DNA from: Hirudinaria manillensis
Lineage: Eukaryota > Annelida > Clitellata > Hirudinida > Hirudinidae
Assembly (NCBI GenBank): GCA_034509925.1
Contig: CM067533.1
Span: 6,914,535 to 6,978,534, forward strand
Length of the DNA stretch: 64,000 nucleotides
Reading direction: 5' to 3'
Numbering within the stretch: position 1 is the stretch's first letter; every line of letters starts with the position of its first letter. Shown piece after piece: positions 1 to 12,318 of this stretch. A model generated the notes under the pieces. It was not told where the DNA came from. It searched no databases and worked only from the letters and a program-made list of their open reading frames with translations. A program made the position numbers and the translations under genes.

Positions 1-255
1 AATGCTGAGAAAAGACTTTGCAAAAGGTGTAGAATTAATACCAGAACGACCAAAGACTTCGGAGATTCAGAAGATCTCCTTGCTGGGCACTGCCCACATT
101 CTTTGGAGAGTTCTTGGGTGAATCGCTGAGAGCACTCAGCATTCATTCCTCACCGGCAATGAAGCCGAGAAAAAGAAGGAAAAATGTGTACATAATAATA
201 ATAATGATATAATAATAATAATAATAATTATTATTATTATAATTATAATTATGAT
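1..255 (+). mobile_element. 3' end of a non-LTR retrotransposon (LINE), cut by the window edge
   Basis: Bases 2-121 encode the last 39 residues of a reverse-transcriptase polyprotein in one open frame ending in TGA at 119-121. The ending (QKISLLGTAHILWRVLG) matches the C-terminal signature of a common animal LINE group and closely parallels the LINE tail at 18001-18339 (QKIALCGTAHILRRILN). About 75 bases of 3'UTR follow, then an AAT-type tail from about 191 that runs into an inverted ATT array. The rest of the element lies left of the window. The shared ending is seen directly; the family placement is from general knowledge. Confidence 0.75.
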
Positions 256-262
256 GATGATG
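191..262. repeat. Inverted AAT/ATT then GAT microsatellite
   Basis: AAT units switch to ATT units near 227, giving a near-perfect inverted repeat that could extrude as a hairpin, followed by a few GAT units. It adjoins the LINE 3' end and may have grown from its tail. Confidence 0.8.
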
Positions 263-1489
263 TGTCAGAAGATGACTTCAAGGACACCGAGCTGGAAAGG
301 AAAAAAAACTAATTGCATGCAAAATGCATGAGGCAAAAAGAAAATAACTTGGAGTGGATGATTGTTTATTAATACGAATAATATGAAAATATAGTCCAAT
401 TGCAGACTACAAATGACATTATATTTAAACAATTTAAATAAAACCATAAAAATAATAACCATTATTAAATAATAATAATAATAATAATAATATTAATTTT
501 AATAAGCCCTTAATAAGTTAAAAATATATGAAAAAATACTCATTATAACAAATAACAAAGAATGAATTTTTAAAATGATATATAAAAATATTTATATAAT
601 CTAAATTATAAAAAATATATCTTAATATTTTGGATTTTGTATTCTATTGTCTAATTTTTATTCCTATAATTTATTAAAAAGAATTAATTCATGCTTTGAG
701 GATTATCCTTGGCTTGTTAGAAATGTTTTTTTGTTTTTGCAAAATCCTTTCCCACATGGAAATGGTTTTTAAAATAATTCTTCGTGATGTGCTGGACGTC
801 TAATTAAAGGATTAGATTTTGTGTTTCATCACCTGGTTAAGCTGTCTTTGATTAATTATTTTTGAATTTATTTGCATTAATTAATTAATTTATTTATTTT
901 CTACTGAAATCGGACGTTTTTATTTCATTGAATACTGTGAACAAATCGATTGGTCCCAGTTGATATCGTTTCAAAAAGCGTGTAAAAAACCAAAATAAAA
1001 TCTTTCGATTCAGCCTTTTTTTCTGCGCAGTTGTTGAGTTAAATTTTAAAAACATTTGTGGTTTTAAAATGATAACATAAAAGTATGATATTCTGGGAAA
1101 ACCTTAAATATCGGAAATTATAAAATGTTTAAAAGATTTTCAAAAATCAAGGAATTAAAATTTAAAAAAAAAAAATCATTTTTATTGCGAATTCAAGTCT
1201 CAAGAAAGTTTTAAGCAGAATAAAATAATTAATTAATAAATAATAAATTATTAATAAATTAATAACATTTACTATAAAAAAAAAATAATTGCACTTTTAA
1301 ACATTTTTTTTTCAACGATCTTTTAACGGATAATTAAATATAATTTTTGTACCTGGAAATACCGCGAAAATCAATTAAAAATAATATTTTTTGAAATGAT
1401 TATCTTTTTAAACTCTTAAAATATTCAACAAACGCATGACTTTCACCTTAAAAGACAAAAAAAAAACAAACAAAAACAAAGCGCTGTTG
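263..1489. other. AT-rich intergenic DNA, nothing recognised
   Basis: Low-complexity AT-rich sequence with short AAT, TAAT and poly-A tracts. No open frame with protein-like composition, splice-linked exon or RNA gene was seen. Confidence 0.6.
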
Positions 1490-1494
1490 ATGAT

Positions 1495-1553
1495 AATAAT
1501 AATAATGATGATGATGATGGTAGCGATGATGATAATGATGATGATGATGATGA
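1495..1553. repeat. GAT/AAT microsatellite
   Basis: Trinucleotide tract of GAT and AAT units with a few variants. Confidence 0.85.
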
Positions 1554-4370
1554 GACATTTTTTTTATAATTCTATTCTCTTTATATAATTTCAAAATAAT
1601 TCCTGTCTTAGTGAATCGATGAATTCTTTTGAATTTCGTCTCCTAATTTTGAATGCAGTCTCCCTTTTTCCAGGAAAATGCCAGAAACAGGAGCAAAGGC
1701 TTGTTAGTGGTAGTAACTCACGGATCTTGGAAACATTCCTTGTGCCAACAAAATTCCTCATAAACACATTTAGTACTAAAACTTGGTGGAAAATTGACTT
1801 TGGGATGTTTTTTTCGCTCTATTCACGATCAATAACAGTCGATTTATTGCATAAATGCACTTAATTGTAACAATTATTATGTCTAATTTATATTATACGC
1901 ACCTTATCAATATTTGCTATTATAATATATTTATTTTGCAACTCATAATTATTTCACATAAATGCTCTCATCTCTCATGCAAGTCAGTCAAATAATTATT
2001 CTGGGAGAGAAATTTTGGTCAATTTGTCTTGAGAGGTCCTAACCCCTTGGTGATAAATACTTCAGCGCTAGTAGTTAATGTAATTTATGACGTAATATTT
2101 AACTCATGTGGACATTAATGATCATATTTCAACTCCAGTTCACTATCTTCAGGTAAACTTCAGGTCAACTTTGAAGCAAAGAATAGAAACAGATGGTGTT
2201 GACAAATGCTGGAGTTCAATTTGTTTTCTTTTATTTTTAACCCGAAACCAATTAATTGAAACATTTTTGAACGAAACAAACATGAACAAAGTCAACTGCC
2301 ACCACCACCACCTTCTTTCAGTGGTTATTTTCTCGATTATTTGTGACAACCTCACAAGAGATAATTTTTCCATAAAATTTCCGATTTCTTTACCATCTTG
2401 TCACCATTAAAACCATGTCAGATATTAAACGTTTTAGCTGAAATAGTGATGTGATGATGTGATTAAATAATATTAATTAATACGTTATGGAATCTGAACA
2501 CGAATGATACCGGAATGAAAGCATACTTTCGAAATTATGAAGTGACTGATTCAGAGCGAAAAAATTATTTCTATTTCAGTCTGTCAACAAAATGGCCAGC
2601 AGGTTTAATATGACCATAAAACTCAATTTTCTCGCAATAATTTGTCGCAATATCAAATTCTTTTTTATTTGGCAACATTACTTTTCGCCATTGCTGCGTA
2701 AATTCCCGCCAGTAATTCCAGGATGTGGAATAAAATTATTACGAATTCTGGAAATTTTCTCCCGGAAATTGGTCACATTTGGTCGTACAAATACTTGAAA
2801 TTAATTTCAACTTAACCCCGTCAATAACTTTGCTACTCGTTTCTCTACATTCCTCAACTCCTTGGGACACTACAGATGGACACTTTCTGCTCGAACCAAT
2901 GGGAAAACATTTAATACTGGAATGTATAATTTAATTTAATTTGAAATATTTGTAATTTTATCGAAATAGCACAGAAATAATATTTCCAGGGCAACGAATT
3001 TCGAATTAGATTTGAACATTTGTTCCAGAGAACATTTGTTCCGATATATAATTTCTTCCTCGACTTCATCATCATCGTCGTCGTCATCATCATCATCCTC
3101 GCTTTGGATGCTTGTTAATCTTCAAACTCGACTGATAATCGACATTCTATGATGGGCGGTTGACCAGTAAATTTTGTGATGATGACGATGGTGATGATGA
3201 TGTTGACGAAACTAATAATTTGTTGAATTAAAAAAAACTTTTTTAATGTGTTTCTTTGGAAAAAAAATTTTTGTTTCTGCTTCAAAAATACAAGTTGCAA
3301 TGATACGATGATGATGATGATGACGACGTAATAGGTCACTAAGGAATTTCTGCATGTTTTATGTTTTATTCAAACAAATGCAAATAATTCCGGCTTATCC
3401 TTATTTCCGATTCTATTTCATATCCATGAATTTTAAATTTTGAAATTTCCAGGAAACTGTATTTCAAAGCATTAAAATTAAAAAAAAAGTAACATAAAAT
3501 ATCATCTCAACATTTATTTGGTTCTTTTTGTCAATTTGTTTTATAAAGTAGTTTTTCATTTTCTTTTTAAACTCCACAAAAATTCAAGGAAAAAAAACAA
3601 CTCAGAAAAAAAATCTGATGAGGTCACGTCCACAGAATATATTCACTAGTTTAACAACTATTATTCAAATTTATAACTTCGATGCAAAAAGCCAGGTTTA
3701 ATAAATAAATAAATAAATAAATAATAATTATTTTAGTAAAAATGTTTTAAATTCTTGAATGCCTCTGAATCCAAAGTCTTTGGTAAACCACGTGACATAA
3801 AATTCATCCTTGTTAACAGGAAACATTTGTTAAGAAAAGAAAATTATTTTTAAAATTTTTGTCGCATTATTTCTATTTTCTTTAAAAAAAACAGACAAAC
3901 ACAACAAAATATTCTAATTTTGGATTAAACTTTAAAAAGATAAAAATAAAATAATTTTTCATTATTTCATCACGAAGTTCAAATCTATCTTGATGTGTGC
4001 CATCTTGTGATGTTGTGGTCTTTTGTGATTTTGTGATCTTGTGATGTTGTGATCATTTTCATTCCACGTCATGTCGGAGGATAATGTGCTGTCACACTTA
4101 ACGCTTGATTACGGTAAAGAAACGACATTTTGACTGTGTTTTCATGCGATAGCATAAATAATTGATTGGTAAATAAATAAATAAATGAATAAATGAATAG
4201 GTGATTAGCTGATGCCATTAAATGAAATTTTCCGGGAAGCATGTGGCTGTTCTCACGGGATGGAATCCATGAAAGGAATATTTACGGAAATTGTTTGTTC
4301 TGGACTCTCCATTCGATAATTTATGTTATTCTATACATTCATTCATCATGATTCACCTTCACGACCGCCT
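1554..4370. other. AT-rich intergenic DNA with short ATC/GTC tracts
   Basis: Short triplet tracts occur at about 3065-3107, 3175-3202 and 3302-3330, with a TAAA tract at 3700-3725. Open frames of 60-100 codons here have no recognisable motifs and fit chance. Confidence 0.55.
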
Positions 4371-4375
4371 GCATT

Positions 4376-4460
4376 TTCATCGCCATCATCATCGTCGTCG
4401 CCATCGACATCGTTATCGCCATCGACATCGTTATCGTCATCACCGCCATCATCTTCATCA
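4376..4460. repeat. ATC/GTC degenerate triplet tract
   Basis: Mixed CAT, CGT, CGC and CGA triplets, including an imperfect duplicated phrase (catcgttatcgccatcgaca) at about 4408-4436. Confidence 0.75.
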
Positions 4461-4529
4461 AATAAAGTCGAGACATTTGTGATTGTTAGAAAAATTCAGA
4501 ATTAATAAATGACTCAGCCCCTCTTAGGA

Positions 4530-4646
4530 CGATGATGATGATGATGACGACGACGATGGAGATATCGCTGGTAATGGTGATGATGATGATGATGATGACG
4601 ACGACGATGGAGATATCGCTGGTAATGGTGATGATGATGATGATGA
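4530..4646. repeat. 51-bp tandem duplication built on GAT/GAC triplets
   Basis: A unit containing a GAT run, three GAC triplets and the phrase gatatcgctggtaatggt is present twice with a 51-base offset (GAC runs start at about 4546 and 4597). The copies are essentially identical, so the duplication is recent. Confidence 0.85.
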
Positions 4647-4751
4647 CATTCATTCCCCAAGGATCGATAATCGACTCCGTTTAATATAGAATGGCTGTAT
4701 AGAGTAAATCACGTTGAAAACATTTTTTTTATTACATCTCATGGTCACATT

Positions 4752-4757
4752 TTTATT
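4752..4757 (-). terminator. Candidate poly(A) signal of the first GPCR gene
   Basis: AATAAA on the minus strand about 320 bases after the stop codon at 5077-5079; a second AATAAA lies some 25 bases further on. Placement by motif only. Confidence 0.35.
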
Positions 4758-5076
4758 TACGAGCACGGAAAATGTCTGGTAAATGTCTCGCAATCAGACA
4801 ATTTTCATTGAGTTTCTCAAGAAAAAATAACTTTAGAACTTGGAACTTGGAATGACGGAATAAAAACAGCCGAACACAATTTAAATCAGGACGAAAACAA
4901 CAACAACAACCGCAGAAATTGTCAAACTTGATAGCTAGCATGTTGAGTTACCTAATCGATGTACTTCAGTGAGCATTCAGATGCTTTGTCATCAAATAAA
5001 TGCATTTAAACTAGCAAATAACCACAAAATAAACAAAAATAAAGCTTCCTCATATGTCAAACCTTGTCTGTCACAG

Positions 5077-6487
5077 TCAGCCGTAAAACGATTGGACTTT
5101 GTTGATGCGAACGGAAGAGTAATTGATCGATCTCATGTCAATTCTCGAGGAGTTCTTTTCGACCGGCGAGCAGCCCAAAATGCGACTGAAGATGTCTCTC
5201 CAGTGCTTCATGAAACCGCAGTAGACGAAGAAGTTGCTGGAAAAGTTGAGCGCCGTGGTGAACTTAGTGATGATGACGGCCACCTGGTAGGCCTTTCTGT
5301 CCAGGATCAGAGAAATCGACTTGATGACCATTGACGGACACACGAGGAAGAGAAAAGACGTTTCCATGACGACGACCATGATGGTGATCCTGGTACAGCC
5401 GTAGCTGTGACCTTTGAGCAGCCTCTTTGACCTGTTGCGGAGGAGGACGACGACGAGGCTGACGTTGGTGAAAGTCAAGGACACGAGTGGAAGGAAGGTG
5501 TCGAAGAAACTCAGCAGGATGAAGTAGGTCAACTTGAACTTGTCACTGGCGAACAGCGACGAAGGCATGACGGAATAAATGCAACTGGAGGAGCTGGATT
5601 ATGTGACGGATTGGGTCAGAGTCGATCGTGGATTGATGGAAAGCATTTATTTGATTGATTTATTTATTTGGTGAACATCGCATAAATCAAAATGTCGAGC
5701 TATTGGAATCGAAAATTGATGTGATTTTCGGGAGACTTTTAAATCGAAAGTCGCGTCTCACAAGTGAACAAATAGAGAAGTGATTTATGGAGCTCGGAAA
5801 TTTAATAAAAACATCTAAAATACTAGCTCAAAAGAAATAATAATAACAACAATAATACTAACAATAACAATAATATCAATAATAAAATGGGGCTCACCCT
5901 GATTTCGAAGGGACGCAGTTTTTCTTTGAGAAGTTGTTGGAGAAAAAGAGGGGCAGGTTGAAAAGTAAAGCGATGAAGACGATGATGACAGAAGATGCGA
6001 CGTTGTTTCTGAGTTTGAGAAACTGTCGGGCATAAATCGGATGCCAAACTGCCAGGAATCTCTCTGATGAGATGACAACCATTATCCAGGAACTGGAGAA
6101 TATGAAGAGATTCCTCAGAGGTTGAGAGAGGATACCACGGTAGAAAAACTGGTAGATTTCCAGTCCCTTCGGTAGCAGAGTGGGTGGAATCATACTGAGG
6201 AAGCAGACGATGCAAAACAAAAGATCGGAACTCGCAAGGGCAAGGAGACCAGCATAGGCAGGTTTTTCCAGAGATTCGATGTTTCTGCTCATCTTGGAGA
6301 ACTTGTATGAAAGCACGATGATGCTAAGGGTGTTGCCAAGGGCCCCGAGGAGGAGCACAATGGAGGTAGCGTAGTGGAAAGGAATCCTGATGGCGTCGAT
6401 GAAGGATTCTTGTTTGAATTTGAAGTCGGTGATATTCATTTCCATCTGGAATCTTTCCAGTGTCAGGAAAGACGTAGTGTTGATCAT
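5077..6487 (-). CDS. Rhodopsin-like (class A) neuropeptide-type GPCR, paralogue 1; two exons
   Basis: Seven-transmembrane receptor, 368 residues when exon 1 (6487-5898) is joined to exon 2 (5593-5077) across a 304-base GT-AG phase-2 intron (donor GTGAGC). The start ATG opens exon 1 and gives an N-terminus with sequons NTT (3-5) and NIT (18-20). Visible landmarks: GN in TM1 (51-52), LALASSD in TM2 (82-88), ERF replacing DRY (142-144) followed by LAVWHP, a Cys in loop 2 (191), FLP in TM5, VCPSMV in TM6, and NFFVY where NPxxY is usual in TM7. The NxxSNFFVYC style of TM7 recalls invertebrate FMRFamide/myosuppressin-type receptors, so a peptide ligand is inferred, not shown. Odd: no Cys at the usual 3.25 position. 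The cytoplasmic tail is short and Ser/Arg-rich. The sister gene lies at 23413-24977. Confidence 0.9.
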
Positions 6488-6690
6488 CGCCCTTAGTTTT
6501 CAAGTCCTTAGGAACTTAAATGTTAAATTGTTTGTAATATATTTTGTGTTAATTTTAACAACGTTCTTGTAACAATTTAAAACGCAATAACACGTAACTA
6601 TTATCAATTAATCTATTATTTATACAAAGATAAATCAGCCATCGTCGATTATCAGCAGAAGTCGGTCTCAAATTTGGACCAATGCGTGGC

Positions 6691-6696
6691 TTTATA
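6691..6696 (-). promoter_or_regulatory. Candidate TATA box of the first GPCR gene
   Basis: Minus-strand TTATAAAG sits about 205 bases upstream of the GPCR start codon, in a locally GC-richer stretch. A start site near 6660-6665 would give a 5'UTR of about 175 bases without an intron. Inference from motif and spacing. Confidence 0.4.
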
Positions 6697-6699
6697 AGG

Positions 6700-8340
6700 A
6701 AGCCCCGTCGATCGAAATTCGCAGAATAAAATTGTCTTTGCTCATGAAAGTTTTATGATATTTTTGTTTTAAATTAATTATTATTATTGATATTATTATT
6801 ATTATCTTTTATTTCAAGATTCTTTGTAAAGATTATCATTATTTGATGACTTGGATTAAACATCGTTGATGTTATTTATTAATGCTTTGAATCTGTGTTT
6901 TTGTAAAATTAAATTTAATTATAAATAGACTTACTAATTTAGAATTTATTTTCAAACACACGTAAATAAAATTCGAAGCCAATAATTTATTCTATTCCTG
7001 AATGTGTACCTTACTCTAAATGTCCACAAATATCTGGAGATATTCGAGATTTAAAAGTATTTGTTTTAAGACTTTTTCTTGAAATGTTTTCGGAACATTT
7101 GCAAAAAAAAAATTATTTTCTTCTCGTGAAAGTCAAATTTAATGTTTTTAAATCATTATAGTTTACGAGGAACTTTAAAAATAATTTCGATATCCGAGCG
7201 TCTTTATTTGACACTTTTGCACGTTATTTCTTGGATTGCAATAGGAAACTCACAAAATGTCGGTTAAGATTTTGTTTTTGTCGTCTGCATAAGATTTTGG
7301 AATTGTTCGGACATGACTTCAGCTTTTCGAGTTATTTAGATATTTATTTATTTATTCATCTTTTTGGAGATACCAAAATTAACAACACCACACAAATTGG
7401 AAAAGAAAAAAATAACGGTGAAACCAAGGATGCCCGAAAGGAATTATTCCCGCTAAGGAGGCAACCTATATGTGCTTGAGATTCCCTTAGCTGGTCGTAG
7501 CTCAAAATACTGAGAATATTTGATTATGACTTCAAAATGAAAGTAAAATAACTTATACTTTAGGAAAAATAAAGTTAATTGGTTAATTAGTTTGTAGCCA
7601 CTTGGTTTAACTTAGTTAATTGGTTTATTGTTTTCTTCAATTGATTTTTAAATGGGGTTTGTAACAATTGAAGCAAAACATTACTAAGGTGAAAAAATAA
7701 TTATAATTTATTGCTTAATTTATTTATTAAAGTAAGAACAATTTACTAAATATAATGCTGCCTTCAGTGAAATATTTTATCTTATTAAGTGATAATCATA
7801 TTCAATTCCATAACAATTCCATGCTTTTTACAGGACGCAAATGTTCAAAGAATGATATTCTCAAGCGAATGAAAAAGAAATTTTTATTGAAAATGTGCAA
7901 TCGAAAAATTGAATTAACCTTCATTTTCCTGGAAATCATTTTGGCTAAAACTCAGAAATACCTTCCTGGAAGTCTTAAGAATTTAAATCTGGATTCTTGG
8001 TTAAGCCATGAATATTTAAACATTACCAGCTAAATTCGGGCCAAACGTCTAGAAAATTAGCAACCAAAACGTCAAAAGAACAGAAGCAAAACCTATTCGT
8101 ATGTTGATGTTTTCATCAACAAAACAATACATTCACTTGAAGTCGTGAATGTATGAAAACAATTTTGAAGGATATCGATCATAGCAAAAGAAGCGACAGG
8201 TGTTTGAATAGACAAAGATGATGCTTCGTGTCTTATTAAACGTCCTGTTCATCATTAGTTAATAAATTTATTATTATTATTATAATTTGATTTCAAGCAA
8301 TTAAGGACAAAGAAAAAAACTATTAAAAAGATCGAATGCT
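6700..8340. other. AT-rich intergenic DNA, nothing recognised
   Basis: No coding signature. The longest open frames (82 codons at 7231-7479 and 92 codons at 7755-8033, plus strand) have the Lys/Phe/Ile/Leu-rich composition expected of translated AT-rich DNA. Confidence 0.55.
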
Positions 8341-8344
8341 TCAT

Positions 8345-8480
8345 ACGAAATGCATTTATACAGTGCATTTATGTAGCGCCAAAGGGGCTTCAATGTCGAT
8401 ACATGACATAGTCTTGGCTGGATTTCGAACACGACATCTTACGACACGTCACGTGATACAAGCCCCCCAGGAACAAAGGT
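8345..8480 (-). mobile_element. tRNA-derived SINE remnant
   Basis: Read on the minus strand, a Pol III B-box-like word (GTTCGAAATCC, 8420-8430) is followed about 40 bases later by GCGCTACATAAATGC (8365-8379). That word resembles the GCGCTnTATAAATG tail found in many animal SINEs. The A-box side (8440-8480) is eroded. A second, partial match to the tail word is at 29626-29640, which supports a dispersed family. Family-level knowledge plus motif reading; I cannot run a repeat library. Confidence 0.5.
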
Positions 8481-8509
8481 GAACCAACCCCCAACCCCCC
8501 AAACCCCCC
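8463..8509 (-). other. G-quadruplex-capable G-run cluster
   Basis: On the minus strand there are four runs of five or six G (8504-8509, 8495-8500, 8488-8492, 8463-8468). The first three are separated by only 2-3 bases, the last by 19. It is the densest G-run cluster I saw and stands out against AT-rich surroundings. Confidence 0.7.
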
Positions 8510-8850
8510 TCACGGGAACGAGCAAAAAATCTTCTTCAAAAAAAGAGATTTTAAAAACTTTTGCTGATTTTGAATTGTTCAACATTTTTCAAATTGGCAT
8601 GGAAAATCATTTGTTCCCTACTGTGGTTCGGTTCAATTGAGTGCATTTGTGGCTGCATTCTGTCATTCGAATTGGATGTGATTATAATTGACCACAGACG
8701 TTTCATGTCCGTGTGAATGGAATGCAAAAATTTGTTTTGTTTCACTTTTCAACCTCAAACTGTAAATCACGTGATCTCTGAAGCGTTGAAATCTGGTTGA
8801 AATGTTTGAATTTCTTCCTAATTTAATCTCAACTGTGAATCTCAACAAAA

Positions 8851-8862
8851 GTTGCATGCAAC
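8851..8862. other. 12-bp perfect palindrome
   Basis: GTTGCATGCAAC is its own reverse complement. It lies among several nearby TGCATT words and could be a dimer-binding site or chance. Confidence 0.4.
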
Positions 8863-8899
8863 TTAATGCATTTTCAACAGTGCATTTCATTTACATTTT

Positions 8900-10450
8900 A
8901 AAATTTTTTTTTATTCGATTTATTTCCCATTTATTCGAGTGATTGAAAGAAGATAATGGGTGGAAGACGCGAGTAGAATTCTATTCGTATTATTTCACAA
9001 ATCAACAAAAGATTGCAAAGAAATTTTAATAAATTTATTTAAATAATTAAATTTAGAAATAAAATTCTTCAATTCCAGAATTTTGCGAATGTAATAATTT
9101 ATTTTAAATAACGATGCAATATAAATTATAATTTAAAAAAAAATGAAGATTTTAATAACACTTTTCGAATGCAAGACAATCGTTGACAAATGATTTCAAG
9201 GACTTATGGATACAAAAACATATTTTCAAAAAAGAATTATTATAATTATAATTATTATGTTTACATTTAAATAAATAATTAAAATAAAAACAATTACAAA
9301 GAAAACACCTTAGAAATACTTAGAGGCATTTATAACAATTTAAAGAAAGTTAAATTCACATTAAGTGAAGGAAAGGATCGAAAATTGGACGCGGATGACT
9401 GGACAAAAGTCACAAAGGGTGAAGATTGTAGAACATTTTGTGATGCCCAAGTGGAAAAAAAAGATTATTTGAAAAATATTTTGAAAAAAAAATCGAAATT
9501 TAGAGCGAAATCGAGACAAAGTTTAAATCCCTAGTAATTCTTAGTAATTGCATGTCTTTAAAAGTGCATTAAAAGTGTATTAAATTTTTAAATGGCCCGA
9601 ATTTACCCGGAAATTCTGAAATTCATTTTAAGCATTTAAAAAAAAATCAATTTAATATCTTAAAGCAATTGTTTATGCAATGCATTACAACGATGAGTTA
9701 TGAGTGTTATGCTAATGCATTCATTAATATTCACACGTCACAAATCCTCCTGTTTGTCATTCGCTGATCTCTGAGCTGTTGAATATGTAAGATGGCTTAT
9801 TGTTTATGGAATATATATTTATGTATTTATTCTTGATGTTATTTATGGACAATTTATGGAATTATGGAATTAAAATTTGCAATTTTATTTGAAAATATTT
9901 TTAGTCGCAAATTGTAATTCTCTTAATAACCAAGATTAATTATTAATAATTATTAATGGCGTTTCAAATCTTAAAATTATTTAAAAGAAATTAAATTTAT
10001 TTCGATTAAATTTTAATTTCAATGAATTTATTTCGTTGAACTTGCAAATAAATTAGACGAGAATTTCGTCGTAAAATTCACACTTTCATTTGAAGCAGAC
10101 GAAGTTGAAAATAAACTTTTCCAGGAAGACACGCAACATTCCACAACGATAAATGGAGTTCCAACTGATCCACAACTCAACAAACAACACGTTCAACAAC
10201 TCAACCAACAACACGCTCAACAACCTCTTCAACAAAATCAACAATTCAACTCGACCGCCAGCTGGTTCCTCATTTCAACTCCACCCTATTTTTGCCTCCA
10301 AAATTGCCCCCCGACGTAACATTGAAAACAATTAGAATTCAAAGCATAGTTTTTTTTAAGACTTCATGGGAATAATATTCAAATGTAATTATACCTCATT
10401 TGTCTGGATCTATTTTGTAAAATTATGTCTCGTGTTTTTGCAAACTATTT
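8900..10450. other. AT-rich intergenic DNA, nothing recognised
   Basis: Contains a CAA/AACTCAAC-rich patch at about 10165-10245 that translates as Asn/Thr-rich peptide; otherwise featureless. Confidence 0.5.
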
Positions 10451-10454
10451 CCTA

Positions 10455-10500
10455 GCATCTCAAGCTGGGATTTGAACACGAAGCATTAATGAACAAAGAA
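10455..10500 (-). mobile_element. Possible SINE remnant (B-box only)
   Basis: Minus-strand GTGTTCAAATCCCAGC (10464-10479) fits a tRNA B-box with flanks like those of the 8.4-kb SINE (GTGTTCGAAATCCAGCC). No A-box or tail is recognisable, so this is a weak call. Confidence 0.25.
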
Positions 10501-11084
10501 ACTGCTGCTTCAAGTTATCAAAAAAAAATGTCATAAAAAATAACATTAACACATCAGTTGATTAAAAATACTTGTTCCACGTTGCAATAGTTGCATTATA
10601 GAAATAAGAATGGAAATGATTTGATAAATTAAGCAGATTTAAATTCAAAATCAGTTTCGAAATATTTCAGGCAACCTATTATAAAACCTAATTACGACAA
10701 TAAATCAGATAAAATTGATTTTAATAACCAACCGAAAGTGTCATGACAGACAAGATTTTAAATGGAATTTACATCAAATTACGTGTTTAAAAATCAATTC
10801 ATAAGCAGTAATGCTAACGAAAAATAAATTCGACAAAAACCAGTTCACGTGATTTGAAAGAATTGAAATTGAAAATGGAATTAACAAGAATTAAATAAAA
10901 ATTAAACAAAATAGAAACTGAAATATGAAAATAATGAAAATAATTAATAAGTTTTAAGCAAAACGAAAGGAATGGAAGCCATGTTTTTTCTTTTTTATGA
11001 AATATTTTCACGGGAAACGATTTTGAAACTTATTTTGGAGGCTTTTAATTGGCAAGCATATTCCTTGACAACATGAATGTGAGG

Positions 11085-11160
11085 GTCTGATCACCACCAT
11101 CATCGTAGTCATCATCGTCATCGTTACCATCGTCGTCGTCATCATCGTCATCGTCAAAAC
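11085..11160. repeat. ATC/GTC triplet tract
   Basis: Degenerate CAT/CGT triplets; a similar shorter tract lies at 11492-11527. Confidence 0.8.
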
Positions 11161-11790
11161 CAATAACATTATCGGAAACATTCACCAAGTCCATTGATGG
11201 GTTATTGACAATGACAAACGAATTAACGAAAATCTAAACAAATGCAAACAAAGATAAAATAAAATAAAATGCAATTGAAGTGGAAATTGAAAAAGAATTT
11301 CTTTTTGCTGGGTTGAACAAACTTTGTTTCTTTCAAAAAGTTGTGAAATGTTTTTCCAGTTTGAAAATCTGAATGGAGTTGAAATCCCAAGCCATGTTTT
11401 TATTTGGGATTGCATTCATGGCCGGTGATGCTGCAACTTCTGGTCGGCCGTAATTGACTCTCGTTTCCCTTGATGACGCAAATTTCATGTCTTCTTCATC
11501 ATCATCATCATCGTCGTCGTCATCGTGTATCGCCTTGTTACACTAGTAATGATGGCCCTTTTACCTCATGGTTTCTTATTTAATTTTGAATTTTATTATA
11601 ATTGTCAAATAAATAAATATTTTTTCACAAGAGGTTCCATGCAGCTGTAAGAATTTTTTTTGTCCTTTTATTTATTACGTGAGGAAAGCCAATTAAATTC
11701 TAAACATTCAAACATTCAAATAATTCATGGATATATTCACGTCTCAAAATATTTTCATGGATTTAAGAATGGACATCGGACTGAACTGAT

Positions 11791-12318
11791 ATAATATAAT
11801 ATAATATAATATAATATAATATAATATAATATAATATAATATAATATAATATAATATGATATGATATGATATGATATGATATGATATGATGATATGATAT
11901 GATATGATATGATATGATATGATATGATATGATATGATATGATATGATATGATATGATATGATATGATATGATATGATATGATATGATATGATATGATAT
12001 GATATGATATGATATGATATGATATGATATGATATAATATAATATAATATAATATAATATAATATAATATAATATAATATAATATAATATAATATAATAT
12101 AATATAATATAATATAATATAATATAATATAATATAATATAATATAATATAATATAATATAATATAATATAATATAATATAATATAATATAATATAATAT
12201 AATATAATATAATATAATATAATATAATATAATATAATATAATATAATATAATATAATATAATATAATATAATATAATATAATATAATATAATATAATAT
12301 AATATAATATAATAATAT
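11791..12318. repeat. AATAT pentanucleotide array with a homogenised GATAT block
   Basis: About 105 five-base units. Both ends are (ATAAT)n, while about 11856-12033 consists of the single-base variant (ATGAT)n with one 2-base phase slip near 11890. The variant block is internally uniform. The apparent 203-codon minus ORF through it is an artefact, because period 5 reads as a 5-residue peptide repeat in every frame. Confidence 0.95.

Noticed and set aside
4969-5334. 121-codon plus-strand frame
   Set aside because: Antisense shadow of GPCR exon 2.
5823-6215. 130-codon minus frame overlapping the first GPCR exon
   Set aside because: Shifted frame of the GPCR exon; no homologous feature, while the GPCR frame has all TM landmarks.
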